A DNA stretch of 64,000 bases, from the NCBI GenBank assembly GCA_004764695.1, contig SMSO01000032.1:4897483-4961482 (forward strand). The letters run 5' to 3'. Position 1 is the stretch's first letter; each line of letters starts with the position of its first letter. The translations under genes and the position numbers were made by a program. Under the pieces are notes generated by a model. It did not search any database. It had not been told where the DNA came from and was given only the letters and a program-made list of their open reading frames with translations. The stretch comes from Schizochytrium sp. TIO01 (lineage: Eukaryota > Sar > Bigyra > Thraustochytrida > Thraustochytriidae). Below are positions 34,904 through 47,000 of the stretch, one piece after another.

Positions 34904-37600
34904 ATGAACGCCGCTTTCGTGGACGCACATCTTTATACCAGGAGGTATCAGCGCAACAACAAGCGCAGTGGCCTCAAGAACCTCCGTTGCTTCCCCCTTT
35001 GCTCAGACGAGCATAAGCTTCGTGGCTTCTGTGGTCGACCGGTATACATCGAAGTGGACAACCCGGAGCACAAGCGTCTTCGAGTCTTTGGCGAGTTCGT
35101 CAAACTGCCTAACAAGGGTGATGCAGAACCTGGTCTGCACATCGGAGACATCGTCAACAAGACACAACTTACCGAAAACATGCGTACCAAAACTGAACAG
35201 TTCAACCCGTGGCTGGAAGGTGAGTCAGAAGATGGTGCCATCAATTCAGAGAGTAACCACGCTCGCTTTGTTATTAACAAAGCAAAGCGTGGCTGGCACT
35301 ACGGATGGGTTGCCAACAAGCACACCTGCGAAAGTGAACATGTGCTCCGTGCATATGTCCTCGAAGAAGTCACTGCTAGCAGCCTTCGTGTCATCATGAC
35401 CCATGACACCCCTTCATTCACCCTTTTTTGCAGACGTCGCCAGCGCCAGAACCTTGACCGTCTCCCGGCCCAGCTCAAGATGCAGCTCGAGCTCCAGGAC
35501 GAGAGCAAGCGCCTGCACAAGGCAATTCCAAAGTCAATCCCTGTTGCCAAGGACCGCCCACTAGAACTCATCAGCCCCGTTCTTTCCATGGAGAAAATGA
35601 CCATGCTTACCGCCAAGCAGCAGCAACAACAGATTCCATATGGCGGCATCTTGCCCAAGAAACGTTCCTCCGATGGGATGATGGGCACCACCAACGGATT
35701 AATCCCTCCCCCTCCATCGACATTGCGCATTATCAAGCGAGCTCGTACCACAGAGGAAGACCCACTCTTCACAGATGATTACGATATTAGCGTCATCGGA
35801 CCTGACCCCGACAATGTCTTTGAAAACATGATCAAATGTGAGGACCCCGGCATGCCCCATGATGTTCCTTCTGTACCCTCACCAGTCATGGGCAACAACC
35901 ACTCAAGTGGACTCATGCTTGACATGGATGCCCTCACCAAGCCCATTGCTCGTAGCAACAACAGGCCAACATCGGGTCATGGTCTCCCCGCAGCACCTGG
36001 ATCGCCGGTAGGTGTTGTAGTGCCCCCCACTACGCTCGAACAGCGTCGAACGCTTTTGTATCATGTCCTTCGCAGTCTCCTCCGTCTGGACATCAAAAGC
36101 TGCGTACCCCTTGGCCAGCTTGCCGCAGAGAACAACAACATTCTGCTAGGCAATGATGCCGCATCGGTCGCTTCCGTGGACGATTTCAGCAAATCTATCT
36201 CAGATTGCATGGACTTCTTCAGCAGCAACAGCAGCAGTATGAGCGACGATGCAGATGGAAGTACCCTGCAAGGCTCTGCAGATTACGGCAGCATTGGTGG
36301 AGACCTTGCTAGTCTCAATGATTTCCAGCCCTTCGATCTTGACTTCAGCGTGCTTGACCATGCCGAAGCTGAGTCTGGCAGCTCACTCAAGTTTGTGGAC
36401 ATCATGAAGGACTTTGCCTACTTCCTCATTGACGAGCAAGACTTCACCTCTACTATCAAGTCAGCTCTTTGTGGAGCAAGTCTCGACTGCGACTCCTCAT
36501 CCCATTCCTCCCTGGCACTCTCAATCTTGTTGGATTTGCTATGCAAATTTCTCATGCGTTACCGCATCAGCATCGATGAGCTCTATTTCTTGTTCAAGAC
36601 CCAGGTCTGGGACTTTAAAGACGGAGCAAACAATGGTACCGCAGTTAACAACAAAGGCATTTCTCTCTCATGGAACGGCGCTGCAGCAGACCCTATGCGC
36701 CCCTCTGCCGAGGCCGAGCGCAGCTTCAATGCTAACATCATGCACTACACGAACACGTTCAAAACCATGGCTGCAACCGCTGCACGAACGGCTCAGCGCT
36801 CAGCTAGCGTAAATGGTAACCGCCACCAGCAAAAGTACGGCGAGCACCAGAGCCCTCGTTCTGTATTTGATCTTGACAACACTGCTGCAAATAGTCCATA
36901 CGGTAACAATACTCCTAGAACTGATATCTTTGGACCCATGATGCCACCTATCGGACCCAAGGACTGTGAGGCTGAGATGCTCCTCTCACTAAGCAATCAG
37001 CTTGCCTTTGTGCCTAACCAAGACCCTCGCAATGACTTTACCGGCGAGTACATCCGCCCGCCCGAAACCCTCAATGTCCTCGAGAGCATCCGTGAGGCTA
37101 TGGGTGTTCCCTTTATCCTGCGCCGTATGGTTCGCCACATGGAGACCTATGTGAAGATCACTCACTGCCCGGGTGCCATCGATACACAGAGTTATGCTAA
37201 GCTCTTCTCTTCAGGATTTCAACGCTATATTCTTGATGGAAAGGAGCACCGCTGGGATGTCCCACCTCCTCTGCCTATGGAGCGCCCTCAAACCCATGCT
37301 ACCTACATTGCCACATTAAAGGATGGCTGCTTGGCGATTTGCATCAAGTACTCGAAGCGCAAGCGGCTGATTCGCGAGTCCCGCAAATCCCCTTGCGGCA
37401 CCCGCCTCGACTCAGTTGTGCGCTTTCAGTTTCGCGACGACACGAACAGCCCATGGATCACCAAGCTGTGCTCCAAGACCTGTGCAATTGAAAAGTCAAT
37501 GTATGAAGACCGTGAGTCTGTCGGAGCCAAGGAATCTGCTGGTGATGACCTTGTTTCCTGGCTCCCCACCCCGTGCGAGTTCTCCATGAGCCTGTACTGA
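34904..37600 (+). CDS. Large unrecognised protein, possible nuclear regulator
   Basis: I do not recognise the family. The 898 residues divide into four parts. Residues 1-185 are basic, Cys/His-containing and ordered in appearance (CGRPVYIEVDNPEHKRLRVF, KRGWHYGWVANKH, SFTLFCRRRQRQN). Residues 185-500 are of low complexity with a short Gln run (239-243), a possible bipartite nuclear signal (PKKRS at 251 and IIKRAR at 276) and acidic-hydrophobic stretches (DPLFTDDYD; DFQPFDLDFSVLDHAEAE at 473-490) like activation segments. Residues 500-570 are helical. The C-terminal 690-898 looks ordered, with YIATLKDGCLAICIKYSKRK. A DNA-binding N-terminal domain with activation segments is an inference from composition only. 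The start is the first ATG after the leader. Intronless. AATAAA lies at 37796, about 195 bp after the stop. Confidence 0.9.
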   Translation: MNAAFVDAHLYTRRYQRNNKRSGLKNLRCFPLCSDEHKLRGFCGRPVYIEVDNPEHKRLRVFGEFVKLPNKGDAEPGLHIGDIVNKTQLTENMRTKTEQFNPWLEGESEDGAINSESNHARFVINKAKRGWHYGWVANKHTCESEHVLRAYVLEEVTASSLRVIMTHDTPSFTLFCRRRQRQNLDRLPAQLKMQLELQDESKRLHKAIPKSIPVAKDRPLELISPVLSMEKMTMLTAKQQQQQIPYGGILPKKRSSDGMMGTTNGLIPPPPSTLRIIKRARTTEEDPLFTDDYDISVIGPDPDNVFENMIKCEDPGMPHDVPSVPSPVMGNNHSSGLMLDMDALTKPIARSNNRPTSGHGLPAAPGSPVGVVVPPTTLEQRRTLLYHVLRSLLRLDIKSCVPLGQLAAENNNILLGNDAASVASVDDFSKSISDCMDFFSSNSSSMSDDADGSTLQGSADYGSIGGDLASLNDFQPFDLDFSVLDHAEAESGSSLKFVDIMKDFAYFLIDEQDFTSTIKSALCGASLDCDSSSHSSLALSILLDLLCKFLMRYRISIDELYFLFKTQVWDFKDGANNGTAVNNKGISLSWNGAAADPMRPSAEAERSFNANIMHYTNTFKTMAATAARTAQRSASVNGNRHQQKYGEHQSPRSVFDLDNTAANSPYGNNTPRTDIFGPMMPPIGPKDCEAEMLLSLSNQLAFVPNQDPRNDFTGEYIRPPETLNVLESIREAMGVPFILRRMVRHMETYVKITHCPGAIDTQSYAKLFSSGFQRYILDGKEHRWDVPPPLPMERPQTHATYIATLKDGCLAICIKYSKRKRLIRESRKSPCGTRLDSVVRFQFRDDTNSPWITKLCSKTCAIEKSMYEDRESVGAKESAGDDLVSWLPTPCEFSMSLY

Positions 37601-37876
37601 TTTCATTACTTTCTTACCACACCGAAAACCACACTTTTCTTTCATCTTGAAACCGACCTGCCAACGACATGCCATCATCGAGGTTTCGTCTTCGCTTCAT
37701 CTTTTGGATCTCCCTCAGCTATTGTAGCTATGTAGCGTTGACCTTGGAACAAAGATTGAAACTTCTGCTGGCATGTCTTTTTGATTGTCTGACTGAATAA
37801 AACTCGAATCTACCGGATCTCATGCCCCTCTTCATGAGGAACTACCTGGCCACTGCAGCCAGCCATTGACATCAAC

Positions 37877-37909
<33 letters not shown>

Positions 37910-39993
37910 ACATATCTACACTACTTTTCCGTACTTATCAAAGCGGATGAATTATGCCATCATGAGCAAGTGCTGACTCTGCTCAAGAACCCCCCTTTTC
38001 GAAACATTTCACGTATCTATGACCGGCGTCTGTGCCTTCACCCCTTTTTCTTTTATATTTTTCTTTATCCTTTCATTTATATTTTCGCTCTCTTGAACTT
38101 TTCGATATTTGATCTATATGGAGTATTCACCAACAGGATTGTCTTTTTGGCGCACGCAGTCCTGAGCAAATAAAAAGACACCTGTCATGATGAATAAAAA
38201 CGTTTTAGTAGCAATTTTTTTTCAATGTCTCCTCGAAGTCTCAAAAGACACGAATTCTATATTCTCCTTTTTTGATATAATACACCTGTACGCAACTCTC
38301 CTAGAAGGAAAGGCAAATGATATTCTTCGCACGCTCAAAGTTTCATAAAACAGAGTCAAAAGGTTGGACAGGCGAACGGCTATTCTTCTTTTTCTCCCTC
38401 TATTTTGCGTTTGATCAATAAATGTTGCCAAACTATCCATTATTGGTATTCATTCATACCAGAAAAAAGAAATAAAGAACAGGAGCGCCTCATTTGTAGG
38501 GAGCAAACTATAAATCTCTCTGAGTTAGTCCTTTCGCAGCTGCTGAAATGGATTAAGTCGGTCAGTCAGGGTTGACTCTAACCTACCTTTTTATGTTCTT
38601 CTTCTTATTATTATTTAACTACCTAGGTACAAGAGCTTCCTCAGAGAATGGGCTACGGGCGGAAATAATGGAGTGCCTAACAGACAGTTTCGAGCTCCCC
38701 AAGAAATAGTTTTACCCCGACTGCTTGCGCAGATCTTGGTCCTGTTGCATCCCCAACCCTTCCCTCCTCCCGCAACAAGGAATGATAGAACACAGGGCTA
38801 CAGAGCGAGCACAATGTTTTGTCCGACAAGAAAGTTTGTAAACATAGATAAACTCCAATTGCTTGACCATTCTGCCCCACACAGCTTGTTTGTTGCAAAG
38901 ACGTCGTCCCTGGCATTAAGAGTTGATACTGAACGTCGTGAACCTCCCCAGCAAAAACCGTGGTGTGGTATGTAAAATCCTAGGAATGAGACAAACCAAG
39001 TATAGCTTTTGTTGGCAGGGGACAGCGTGTGTAAATATGTAGTTGAGAACCACGCTCTTGGAGAGCAAAATGTCAGACAACAGAAAGAATTTTTTACTGG
39101 AGCAGGAAGATTTAAATCTGAAGTTGTAAACTCGTGCTCGAGAAAATAAGTTGTTGAATAATAATTTATCTTGTTCAGGATGATGTATCGACGTCCCCGA
39201 CATAGTCAAAGATCAGAGTAACTATTTGTATCGGAGCGCGTTGATCCAGTTGAAGACATCTACCGCTTTATACCCTGGGGAAAGAACAGTAAGGTGGAAA
39301 TAAGCATGCGCAGTACACCCAGGAAAGGATTAACAGATTTAACATTCTATTCTACATATATAATTTTTAGTATAATGGACAACATTTGTCACTTTATGAT
39401 ATGTGCGTGTTGACTCTTGAAAAGAAGAAAGACAAATTCACGTATCCACAGGTGCAAGTTTCCCTAGTATTTAATTTTTGTCTTGATATGAGCAGGTTTA
39501 ATTGTTGGCACGACTTCATCTAGTCATTTCTTTTCCCTTAGAGGATAGATCATCGAAAGACCGCCTCAAATAAACATAAGAACTGAACTAGAAGAGGTCA
39601 AGTGCAACCTCGAATTTCTACGAATGTAATCCAGAGAATAATTTGAAAGGAACACCATGGAAAAAAAGGTGCTATTTGACTGATATAGCCAGCGTTGCAT
39701 TAGTTTGAGTACAGTTGAACACCTTGAAAAGGTCTGCCTTGCGGAACCACTCATTTGGGAGTAACTTGCTTGAGCTGGTAAGTCTAGCATGCAACGCAAG
39801 TTGTTCTACGAATTTATTAGCTTGTTGTTGGGTAGGGGCCTTCATCTCTTCCTTCACAATTTCTGTCTGTTTAAAAGTATGCATACATAGTACACCACAT
39901 GTGTGGATCCAATATGGACAAACAAGGAGACTCAAAGAACTGCCCCGCGACTCAACTTTGCTCTCCAAAGTAAAAATCCTTCAGAGTAGTTTT
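37601..39993. other. Convergent intergenic region
   Basis: About 2.4 kb between two opposing 3' ends. It holds AATAAA at 37796 and 38169, a (CAA)n tract and AT-rich unique sequence. A short ATG frame of 88 codons at 37907 starts inside the (CAA)n tract and is not called. No other gene is seen. Confidence 0.5.
37874..37907. repeat. (CAA)n microsatellite
   Basis: About eleven CAA copies just beyond the probable polyadenylation signal of the 898-residue gene. Confidence 0.9.
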
Positions 39994-42543
39994 TCACTTT
40001 GCTTTAACCGCGCTGTGAATAGCCTCAAGCAAAACGTCTCGTTTGACAGGTTTGATCAAGTAGCTATCACAACCAGCTTCAAGGCAAGCATCCAGCTCTC
40101 GTGCCAAAGTAAAGGCGGTAAGAGCTAAAACCGGAAGTCGAGGAGCGCAATTTTCGTCCTCCCATGCCCGGATGTGTTGAGTCGCAGTGAACCCATCCAT
40201 AACGGGCATCTGCAGGTCCATCAGGACAATGTCGAAGGACCCTGGATCACTCTTTGTGAAAAGTTCTACGGCCTCGTGACCATTCTTGGCAAGACTAACA
40301 TGCATGCGCGCGCTCTCAAGAAATTTTGTCATAATCACCTGGATAAGAGGCGTATCCTCTACGAGCAGTACACGGGTGTCTTGAAGGGCTTCCACAGAGA
40401 GCGCTGTGCGGCTTGAATTCTTAAAGCTCGTACGCTTTTCGCTAAGTGAAGCATTTTGCTCAAGCTTCCAGATGGACGGTGCGATAGGCACATGTGAAGT
40501 CGTTGCTTGTAAAAGTTGAAAAGGCTCTGACAGTTGTAGAGGAAGGTGAACCGTAAAGCAACTTCCATGATCCACCTCGGACTGCACTTTGACAGAACCG
40601 CCCATAATATCGAGAAGCCGCTTGCAAACAGGAAGACCAAGCCCCGTACCACTTGATGTACGCGAAAACGAATCATCAGCCATTTCGAACGGCTCAAAGA
40701 TACGGGCGAGGTGTTTAGTGTCGATTCCAACACCAAAGTCTTGGATCTGAACCACAAGTTCGTGGAACGGTTGCTTGCGGGTCGATGATGGTTCACGATC
40801 TTCAGGAGTTGACATGATCTGCGACACTGGCACAGAAATGGTTTCGAGTTTATTAATATCTAGTCCTGAGGCTGTGGCGACATCACTGTGCCAAACGCCA
40901 GAAACATTGATGAGAACGTCGCCATGGGGATTAGAGAACTTCACAGCGTTATCGAGCACCTTGAAGAAAACTTGAACAAGGCGATTTTTGTCACCAAAGA
41001 TATGGGATGGGACACCACGACCAATTTGCAAAGAGACACTAATATCGTTATCAACTGCGTTGTATCGCACGAGGTAGTCCAGCTCAGAAAAAATATCAGC
41101 AATCGAGATTTTCTCCTTAGTAAGCTGCACATCGCCGGTCCCCAATTTTGTCATATCAATGATGTTACCGAGCATTTGAATCAGATGTTCTCCAGAGCGT
41201 GCAACACTGCGCACAAGAGTTGCTTGTTTAGGACTAAGTGCTGTATCCAGAAGCACATCCATCGATCCTAATATAGAAACTAGCGGAGTCCGGAGCTCAT
41301 GAGTGATCATAGAAAGAAAAGTAGATTTAACCCGTTCCGTTTCGGCCACACTGAGGCGACCCTGCGTAAGCTCTCTGTCTAGCACCATTCGGTCGGAGAT
41401 CTCCATGCCTATAAATGTAAATCGAATTGGGTTCTTAGTTGTAGACATGCTCTTGCGGCCTGCGGATTCGTCTTGCGGTTGCTCATCACATTCCATAGCT
41501 GTAAAATTTGAGGAAGATTGAGAACTAAAAGAAGACGATGGCGACGGCTGTAGGTTGTATTGATTCTGCATCGCGGCAAACACGGACGATGCGCACACAG
41601 CGCCATTACAATTGGAGGCAAATGGAAATTTTGAGTTATGTGACGACGATGACGAAGAAGACAAGGTTGGCGGAGGTGTCTTAAATGGTCTACCGTGAAC
41701 TTCAAACATACGAGTACCTGAAGGCCCGCAATCTACCACAAGGCGAAGCTCCGTGTCGGTGTCTGCAGCAATAGCACGAAGCATGCACGCTGCTTCCGGC
41801 TTGCCTGCGAACAGCCGTGCTGCGGGTATGCCAATGAGGGTTGCAGCGTCGCTCACACCCATGAGCGACGCAAACGTGCGGTTGGAATAAGAGACGTTTC
41901 CATCAGCATCCACGCAGCATGCCAATATATCTTCTCGCTCCGCAAGGATATCAGCGCAAGATACCATTGCGGCTTGAGCACGAATTCCTTCATCGTCCCC
42001 AATCGTACTGCGTCTGCCTACCGAGTAATACCAGCTCTCACCATCTATCTCTCCTACAAAGGATTCCTCCCATCTCCAATTATTGCTGGTGTGTGCTTGG
42101 TGGTGGTTCATGCGGCTTTGCTGTCCTGGTATATGATCTTGATGATTCTGCTGCTGGTGCTGGTGCTGGTGGTGGAAACCTCCAAACTGCTGACCGTTCG
42201 TTTGAGAATACTGGCTACCGAAGTTATGTGAACTGGGGCCTCGTAGAATAGATTTAACACTTCCCGAGCGGCGTTTCTTTGCTAATGGAGGCCAGCCCAT
42301 CGCGCGAAGCCCGTCTCCACGTTTCAGACCAGCTGGCGCCAGAGTCCAAAAGGCGCGATTACCATGTAAAATCTCCCGTCCTTCGCCACGGTACACCACA
42401 AGCGGCTCACCATTTAGTGCAGGAGCTTCGTCCAAAACACGGCACAAGACATCTCTTTCTGCAAGTGCCCTCCTTAGAGCAATCGTAGCTGCAAAGCCTT
42501 CTGCTTCAAAAGCGTTGCTCGCAGCCGCAGGCAATCTATCCAT
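39994..42543 (-). CDS. Hybrid histidine kinase with PAS domains (paralogue 1)
   Basis: An 849-residue cytosolic or nuclear phosphorelay sensor without membrane segments. A degenerate PAS-like module lies at about 40-90 (GEGREILHGNRAFW, then LRAMGWPPL), then a His/Gln-rich stretch (about 125-155), a PAS domain (about 200-285: CVDADGNVSYSNRTFASLMG), a Ser-rich linker, HisKA with phospho-acceptor His415 in MITHELRTP, HATPase (N-box Asn532; DFGVGI 602-607; GTGLGL 632-637), and a C-terminal receiver (acidic pair Glu729/Asp730, phospho-acceptor Asp776 in LMDLQMPVMDG, Lys831 in LIKPVKR). All catalytic residues are present. An in-frame GTG at 42573 is not used; the ATG at 42543 has the context gccATGg. 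An Hpt partner is needed and none is encoded here. It is on the same strand as its paralogue, 4.8 kb away. Confidence 0.95.
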   Translation of the reverse strand: MDRLPAAASNAFEAEGFAATIALRRALAERDVLCRVLDEAPALNGEPLVVYRGEGREILHGNRAFWTLAPAGLKRGDGLRAMGWPPLAKKRRSGSVKSILRGPSSHNFGSQYSQTNGQQFGGFHHQHQHQQQNHQDHIPGQQSRMNHHQAHTSNNWRWEESFVGEIDGESWYYSVGRRSTIGDDEGIRAQAAMVSCADILAEREDILACCVDADGNVSYSNRTFASLMGVSDAATLIGIPAARLFAGKPEAACMLRAIAADTDTELRLVVDCGPSGTRMFEVHGRPFKTPPPTLSSSSSSSHNSKFPFASNCNGAVCASSVFAAMQNQYNLQPSPSSSFSSQSSSNFTAMECDEQPQDESAGRKSMSTTKNPIRFTFIGMEISDRMVLDRELTQGRLSVAETERVKSTFLSMITHELRTPLVSILGSMDVLLDTALSPKQATLVRSVARSGEHLIQMLGNIIDMTKLGTGDVQLTKEKISIADIFSELDYLVRYNAVDNDISVSLQIGRGVPSHIFGDKNRLVQVFFKVLDNAVKFSNPHGDVLINVSGVWHSDVATASGLDINKLETISVPVSQIMSTPEDREPSSTRKQPFHELVVQIQDFGVGIDTKHLARIFEPFEMADDSFSRTSSGTGLGLPVCKRLLDIMGGSVKVQSEVDHGSCFTVHLPLQLSEPFQLLQATTSHVPIAPSIWKLEQNASLSEKRTSFKNSSRTALSVEALQDTRVLLVEDTPLIQVIMTKFLESARMHVSLAKNGHEAVELFTKSDPGSFDIVLMDLQMPVMDGFTATQHIRAWEDENCAPRLPVLALTAFTLARELDACLEAGCDSYLIKPVKRDVLLEAIHSAVKAK

Positions 42544-45500
42544 GGCGCCCAGACGGGCTTCAGCTCGTACCACAAAGCAGAATCACCTCTTCAGAAACCA
42601 CTTGCAGGCTCAGCCCGTTGCGTATCTGAAGTTCTTGTCCACCCAGCAATGTCCGCAGCAAGCCCTCGTGCCCGAGACGCCTTCTTCGTCACGCCGAGCT
42701 CCAAGCGCGTGTACAGCACAGCGTACCTCTTTAGAACACCTCCTTAGCAAGTAGCAGAGAGCTGCTGTTCTTGTTCTTCGCAGAGGACTCTTTTCTTATG
42801 GGAAAAGAGGGATCCAAAAGTTCCCGTTCTCTTTTCTCTTCCTCTGTAATATTAGCTTGGAAATACCCTCGTGCCCTTTTGCTTGATCAGGCTCTTTCTT
42901 CGATGGACGGTGGCGCTATAAATATATTTACGCATGCACAGGAGCTGCAGAGCCCTCGGCCCGCTGCTCCTCGTGGACCGGCGGTCCCCCGGCCGTCTTG
43001 GCTAGCCACAAGTCAGGCGCCGTCGAGGACCAGGGTGATTGAAGGAAACGAAAGAGAGATGTCAAAACTAGAAACCAGAAAAAGAAACAAAGATAAAAAA
43101 AGCTAAAGCCGCACCAGATCGACGACTCGTGGGGTTGCCGCACTCCTTCTCTCCGCCCCAGTGCCCGGCTCTGGAGACCCCGTGTACCGCCTCGAACGCC
43201 GCAGAGCCCAGGCAGCGATGAGACGTTGGCGGCGAGGTCGGGAAGAAGGACCACGAGAACGTGATTATGGATCGATTGATTGACTCAGTGTTTGGAGTTT
43301 GCTCTTCGATGCCTCGAGAGTGGTCCTGCAATACTAAACCCGTATTCAACTCTCAGGCGCAAAAACTTTTAGAGCTTTGCTGGTCCTAGTAGTCCCATAT
43401 ACCCTCACTACTACTGTGCCTGCTTCTCTGTCTTTCAGGCTTCCTATGGGAAAACATAGAACCCCCACTTACTTTTTACTTTAAAGAAAGTTTTACTTTA
43501 GTGATTGCTTTCAAAAAGCAATTTCATTCAAGTTTACAAAAACTTCTTTTTCACGATGAATGTGGAACACCGTTCTTCTTGCTCACGGACTCGAAGAAAG
43601 AACGGTGTTTCTGCCCCTCCTTTTTGTGCTCTTCGTTTCTTTTTAGTGTGAGAACTAATAGGGGAGAAAGGAGGAGGACACCATTGTGGAAAAGAACGGA
43701 GTGGACTCAGTGGGAAAGAGTGCCTTTGAGAACAGGCGATTGAGGGAACCAAGACAGCAGCAGAGCTCTGTGGCGAGAGTAGTTTGGCAGCGACGAAGGC
43801 GATGAGACTTTCGTGTAGATAAATCAGCTTCGAGCACTGGCAGTATGTGAGTTTTGGGCAACGCGCCTTGGGAAGACGGTCAGCGAGGGTTGAGATTATG
43901 TAATGGTGCATAAAAGGTGTTCTTTTTATCTAGATGCAGTAATACAAAGTGCTTACTTAGTATCTCAGGAATACTAGGTATGTTGGTATATAGCTAAACT
44001 AGAGTAGGTAGGTTATTTTTTAGGTTGTTTCTACAATCTTACTCGTGGTGGAAAATTATATGGAGGTGGGTAGCCAACATATGTTTCGTTGTTGAAGCTC
44101 TCGGCAATAGCCGATCCAATCGTACCAAAAATGGCACAGAAATCGAGGAGGTGACTCATCTACTATGACTCCTTGTAAGCAGAGTTAGCAAAAGATCAAC
44201 TGACTCATGCATGTTCTTTTCTAGTATTATCTTTGTAGGCCCTTACCATATTCACATGGTTGGTCAGGATTCTAAATCAACTTCTTCTTTCCTTTTATAA
44301 ACTAAAAATCCCAAGCGAGCTTTTCATTCTGAAATTGAAAGCTCGACGAGTCAATATGACGAAAGAGTAAGCATCAGGTTTTCTGCTTTAATAGTATAGA
44401 AAACCATAATTCTGAAAAAAAGAAGATGTAAGCTCAAATGAAAGCCTGTTTACCATGGTTCATTACTATACAGAATCAGGTAGAAAGAGGTTCATTTTGA
44501 TGCATACATTGGACCTCGAACGCTAATTAACTCACCCAGTGTCAGAAGGTCGTAAACAAACATGGGATGCATGGTTTGAAAAGATATTAAATTTCGACTT
44601 TACTTGTACGCACAATTCCCAATTTGTTTGTGCAAACGAAGAAGATACAACCTTACTAGAAATGCAAGAACCTCGATGAATCGCGCTTGGCCGAACGAAG
44701 ATAGAGAATACTCGAGGATGTGAACATTATACAATTTGGGGCACATTGTATAGTTCTTGTAATATACTGTTCATACAATTGTACTGAAGAAGGTTCAATA
44801 AATCTATAGAATACTACTAGAACACGTGAAAACGAATACCGCGCTTTTAAACTACAGCCAAAGACTGTGCTTGAATGTATTTTGTAAGGACATGTTTAAG
44901 TAAAGCTCGGGCCTACTTGTGTATTCGTTGCAGTCCCACGAAGAAGTCTGAAGCGGGTCCAGGTAAGGCTCAGGCTCAGAAAAGGTATGGCGTATGATAT
45001 CACGTAAATGAAATCGATCTCTCACAGTGCTGACAGTCCAACTCGCCTTGATTAGAAGAAAAAAAAGGCTATCACCACCCCGAAGGGTAACACTTAAAGC
45101 ATGCAAAGCCGGCAAACCGACGACCCCTACCTGAGTTGATGTGGTGACGATTTCTTTTAAAGATACACTGAACCAGACATCCCATCACTGAGGCACATGC
45201 TTCCTTGCGGGAGTGCGTGCCCAGTCCCGAGTCTCGTTTGCTAGCCATTGGTAGTGAGGTGGATCAGCCTGGAATACTGCATGAGAGTTTAGAGGGAATA
45301 GTACTATTCTGCAGTTTCGTAGTCAGTCAAATGTAGCTTACGGTAACGACTACATCAACTCGCAATCGTCATCAACACATAGCAGTGTATTACTAATTTC
45401 TGAACACTCAGGCTATACACGTTTCTTCACCCGCGATACACAGCACAACATTTTCAGTGCTGTATTTTTACAGAGGAAATTTGCTTAGTGGATTCAATTG

Positions 45501-46149
45501 TGGCCCTTTTGGGCAGGCAGTCCAAATGGAGCAACTTCCCAACTTAATCGAGGCTTACAGATCTCCCATATTCTAGAGGTTATGGAACACGCGTTGAGTA
45601 TTGTGTGAACTGGTCAAAGTCCCCAACGACCGTGTCTGGACATTGCTCAGGTTTCTTGCCTAATATTTGTCTTTAGTCATGAGAATAAAACCACTAGGTA
45701 GACAGTGGAAAATGAAGATTGTTGCGCGCTGCCAATGCAGGATAATTGCTGGAGTATCAAAGTTGGTTGGTGCTGAAGAGAATATGTAATATATGTAAAA
45801 ATTGAGTTCTTTTTACGACGACAAACAATGATGCCAAGTTTTATGGATCACGACAAGATGCTGATGGGTAAGAGGGTAAGGGCTGCTAATCACTCTGCAG
45901 GTTTGCACGTCAAAGTAAAAAGCCTTATTTCTGTCTTGCTGGCCGCAAACCAATATTCTATCTATCTTTCCATCAGATTGACCGCCTTTTTGCTTTTTGT
46001 TTTTCTTTCTTTTCTTTTTATCTCTTTCCTTTCAGTTCGTCTGTTTTTTTAAATACACGATGAAAACCAGGAAACACCAATACCACTAATCTGAATTGCG
46101 AATTGTGAATTGTCGACCTATTTGGTTTTTTTTTAAAGAAAAGACAGAG
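42544..46149. other. Intergenic region upstream of kinase 1
   Basis: A GC-rich stretch (42.9-43.25 kb) is followed by AT-rich, largely unique sequence with almost no microsatellites, unlike the two deserts. A minus-strand open stretch without an ATG start (about 45160 to 44852) and a 74-codon ATG frame at 45828 show no recognised motif. No gene is called. Confidence 0.5.
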
Positions 46150-47000
46150 TATTCAATTTAGAATTGTGTGTAATAATGAGGTCATGAAGTTTTACATTCA
46201 TGGTTTCGGCTTTTGGCAGATGAGAGTTTATGTTGAGGAATGGGGACCGAACGGTTGGAACCTACTTTGTGATATACATGCGTTGTTGAACAAATATAGT
46301 GCTTGCTCTGCTGAAGCAATGAGATATATGTGTCATAGACTTTATAGAGTCATTTATTTGGTAGTGTCTAATCAAATTTAACAGCAAGGGCTGGTTAAGG
46401 AAGCATCGCAGAAAAACTTAACGAACACCTTTAATAGCTATCATATTGAACTCTGTGATTTGACCATTCCATTGACAGCTACAAAACCTTCAAATCTCAA
46501 GAATTTTGTGATTGGGGAAAGCGAAGCAAGATTCAAATTAACACCACTAACATGGTTGAAAGAAAAATTGAGAAACTGGATAAAGAAAGTCAAATATACT
46601 GAAGGTAGTAAAAGTATGTGCTATACAACAAAAAGTATCAGGGCAGAAGCTTCAAGAAGCTTCGAAGAAACAAACGTGTCATCCTGAAGCACCGCGTTGC
46701 AAAACCACTTTGGTGCTGTGCGATTCAGGACCAAATCTTGCCAAAGATAATGCGATCAAAGAGGAAGTTTTCCTTCGAAATGGAATCCTAATCCGAATAC
46801 GAAAAAGCAGTTTTGCAGTGAAACAAAGCCTGTGGCTCTCTTCTCAGCGAGGGCAGAACCGTGACTCCTGTAGTTAGAAGTGACATATTAGAGAAGATCG
46901 TGATTGGAGTCCATGAAACATTACATCTGAGAAACCCAGCCAGGTCAGGATGGCGAACATATGTAGAGGGGGTTGTGCCAGCAGCAATATTTTGCGATTT
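46150..47000 (+). pseudogene. Possible decayed retroelement pol fragment
   Basis: Three open stretches separated by stops run in one direction. The middle one (about 46425-46685) contains LCDLTIPLTATKPSNLKNFV followed by GESEARF, which resembles the thumb end of Ty3/gypsy-type reverse transcriptases (DLTxPLTxL ... FxWxExxxxAF). About 300 bp on, 46870-47003 reads ILEKIVIGVHETLH and, after about 22 residues, CDF then a stop. This recalls an integrase HHCC zinc-binding region whose last Cys is lost. The order is right and the spacing is short but possible. The first stretch (46187-46381; MKFYIHGFGFWQMRVYVEE) is unassigned. No LTRs were found. The alternative is chance similarity. Confidence 0.22.

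Noticed and set aside
39566-39968. 98-codon minus-strand frame after kinase 1
   Set aside because: It starts at TTG and has no motif. The only internal ATG leaves 57 codons; probably 3' flank.
42544-42573. GTG-initiated ten-residue extension of kinase 1
   Set aside because: Eukaryotic genes rarely start at GTG, and the ATG at 42543 has a strong context. The same reasoning applies to GTG at 121 before the J-protein gene.
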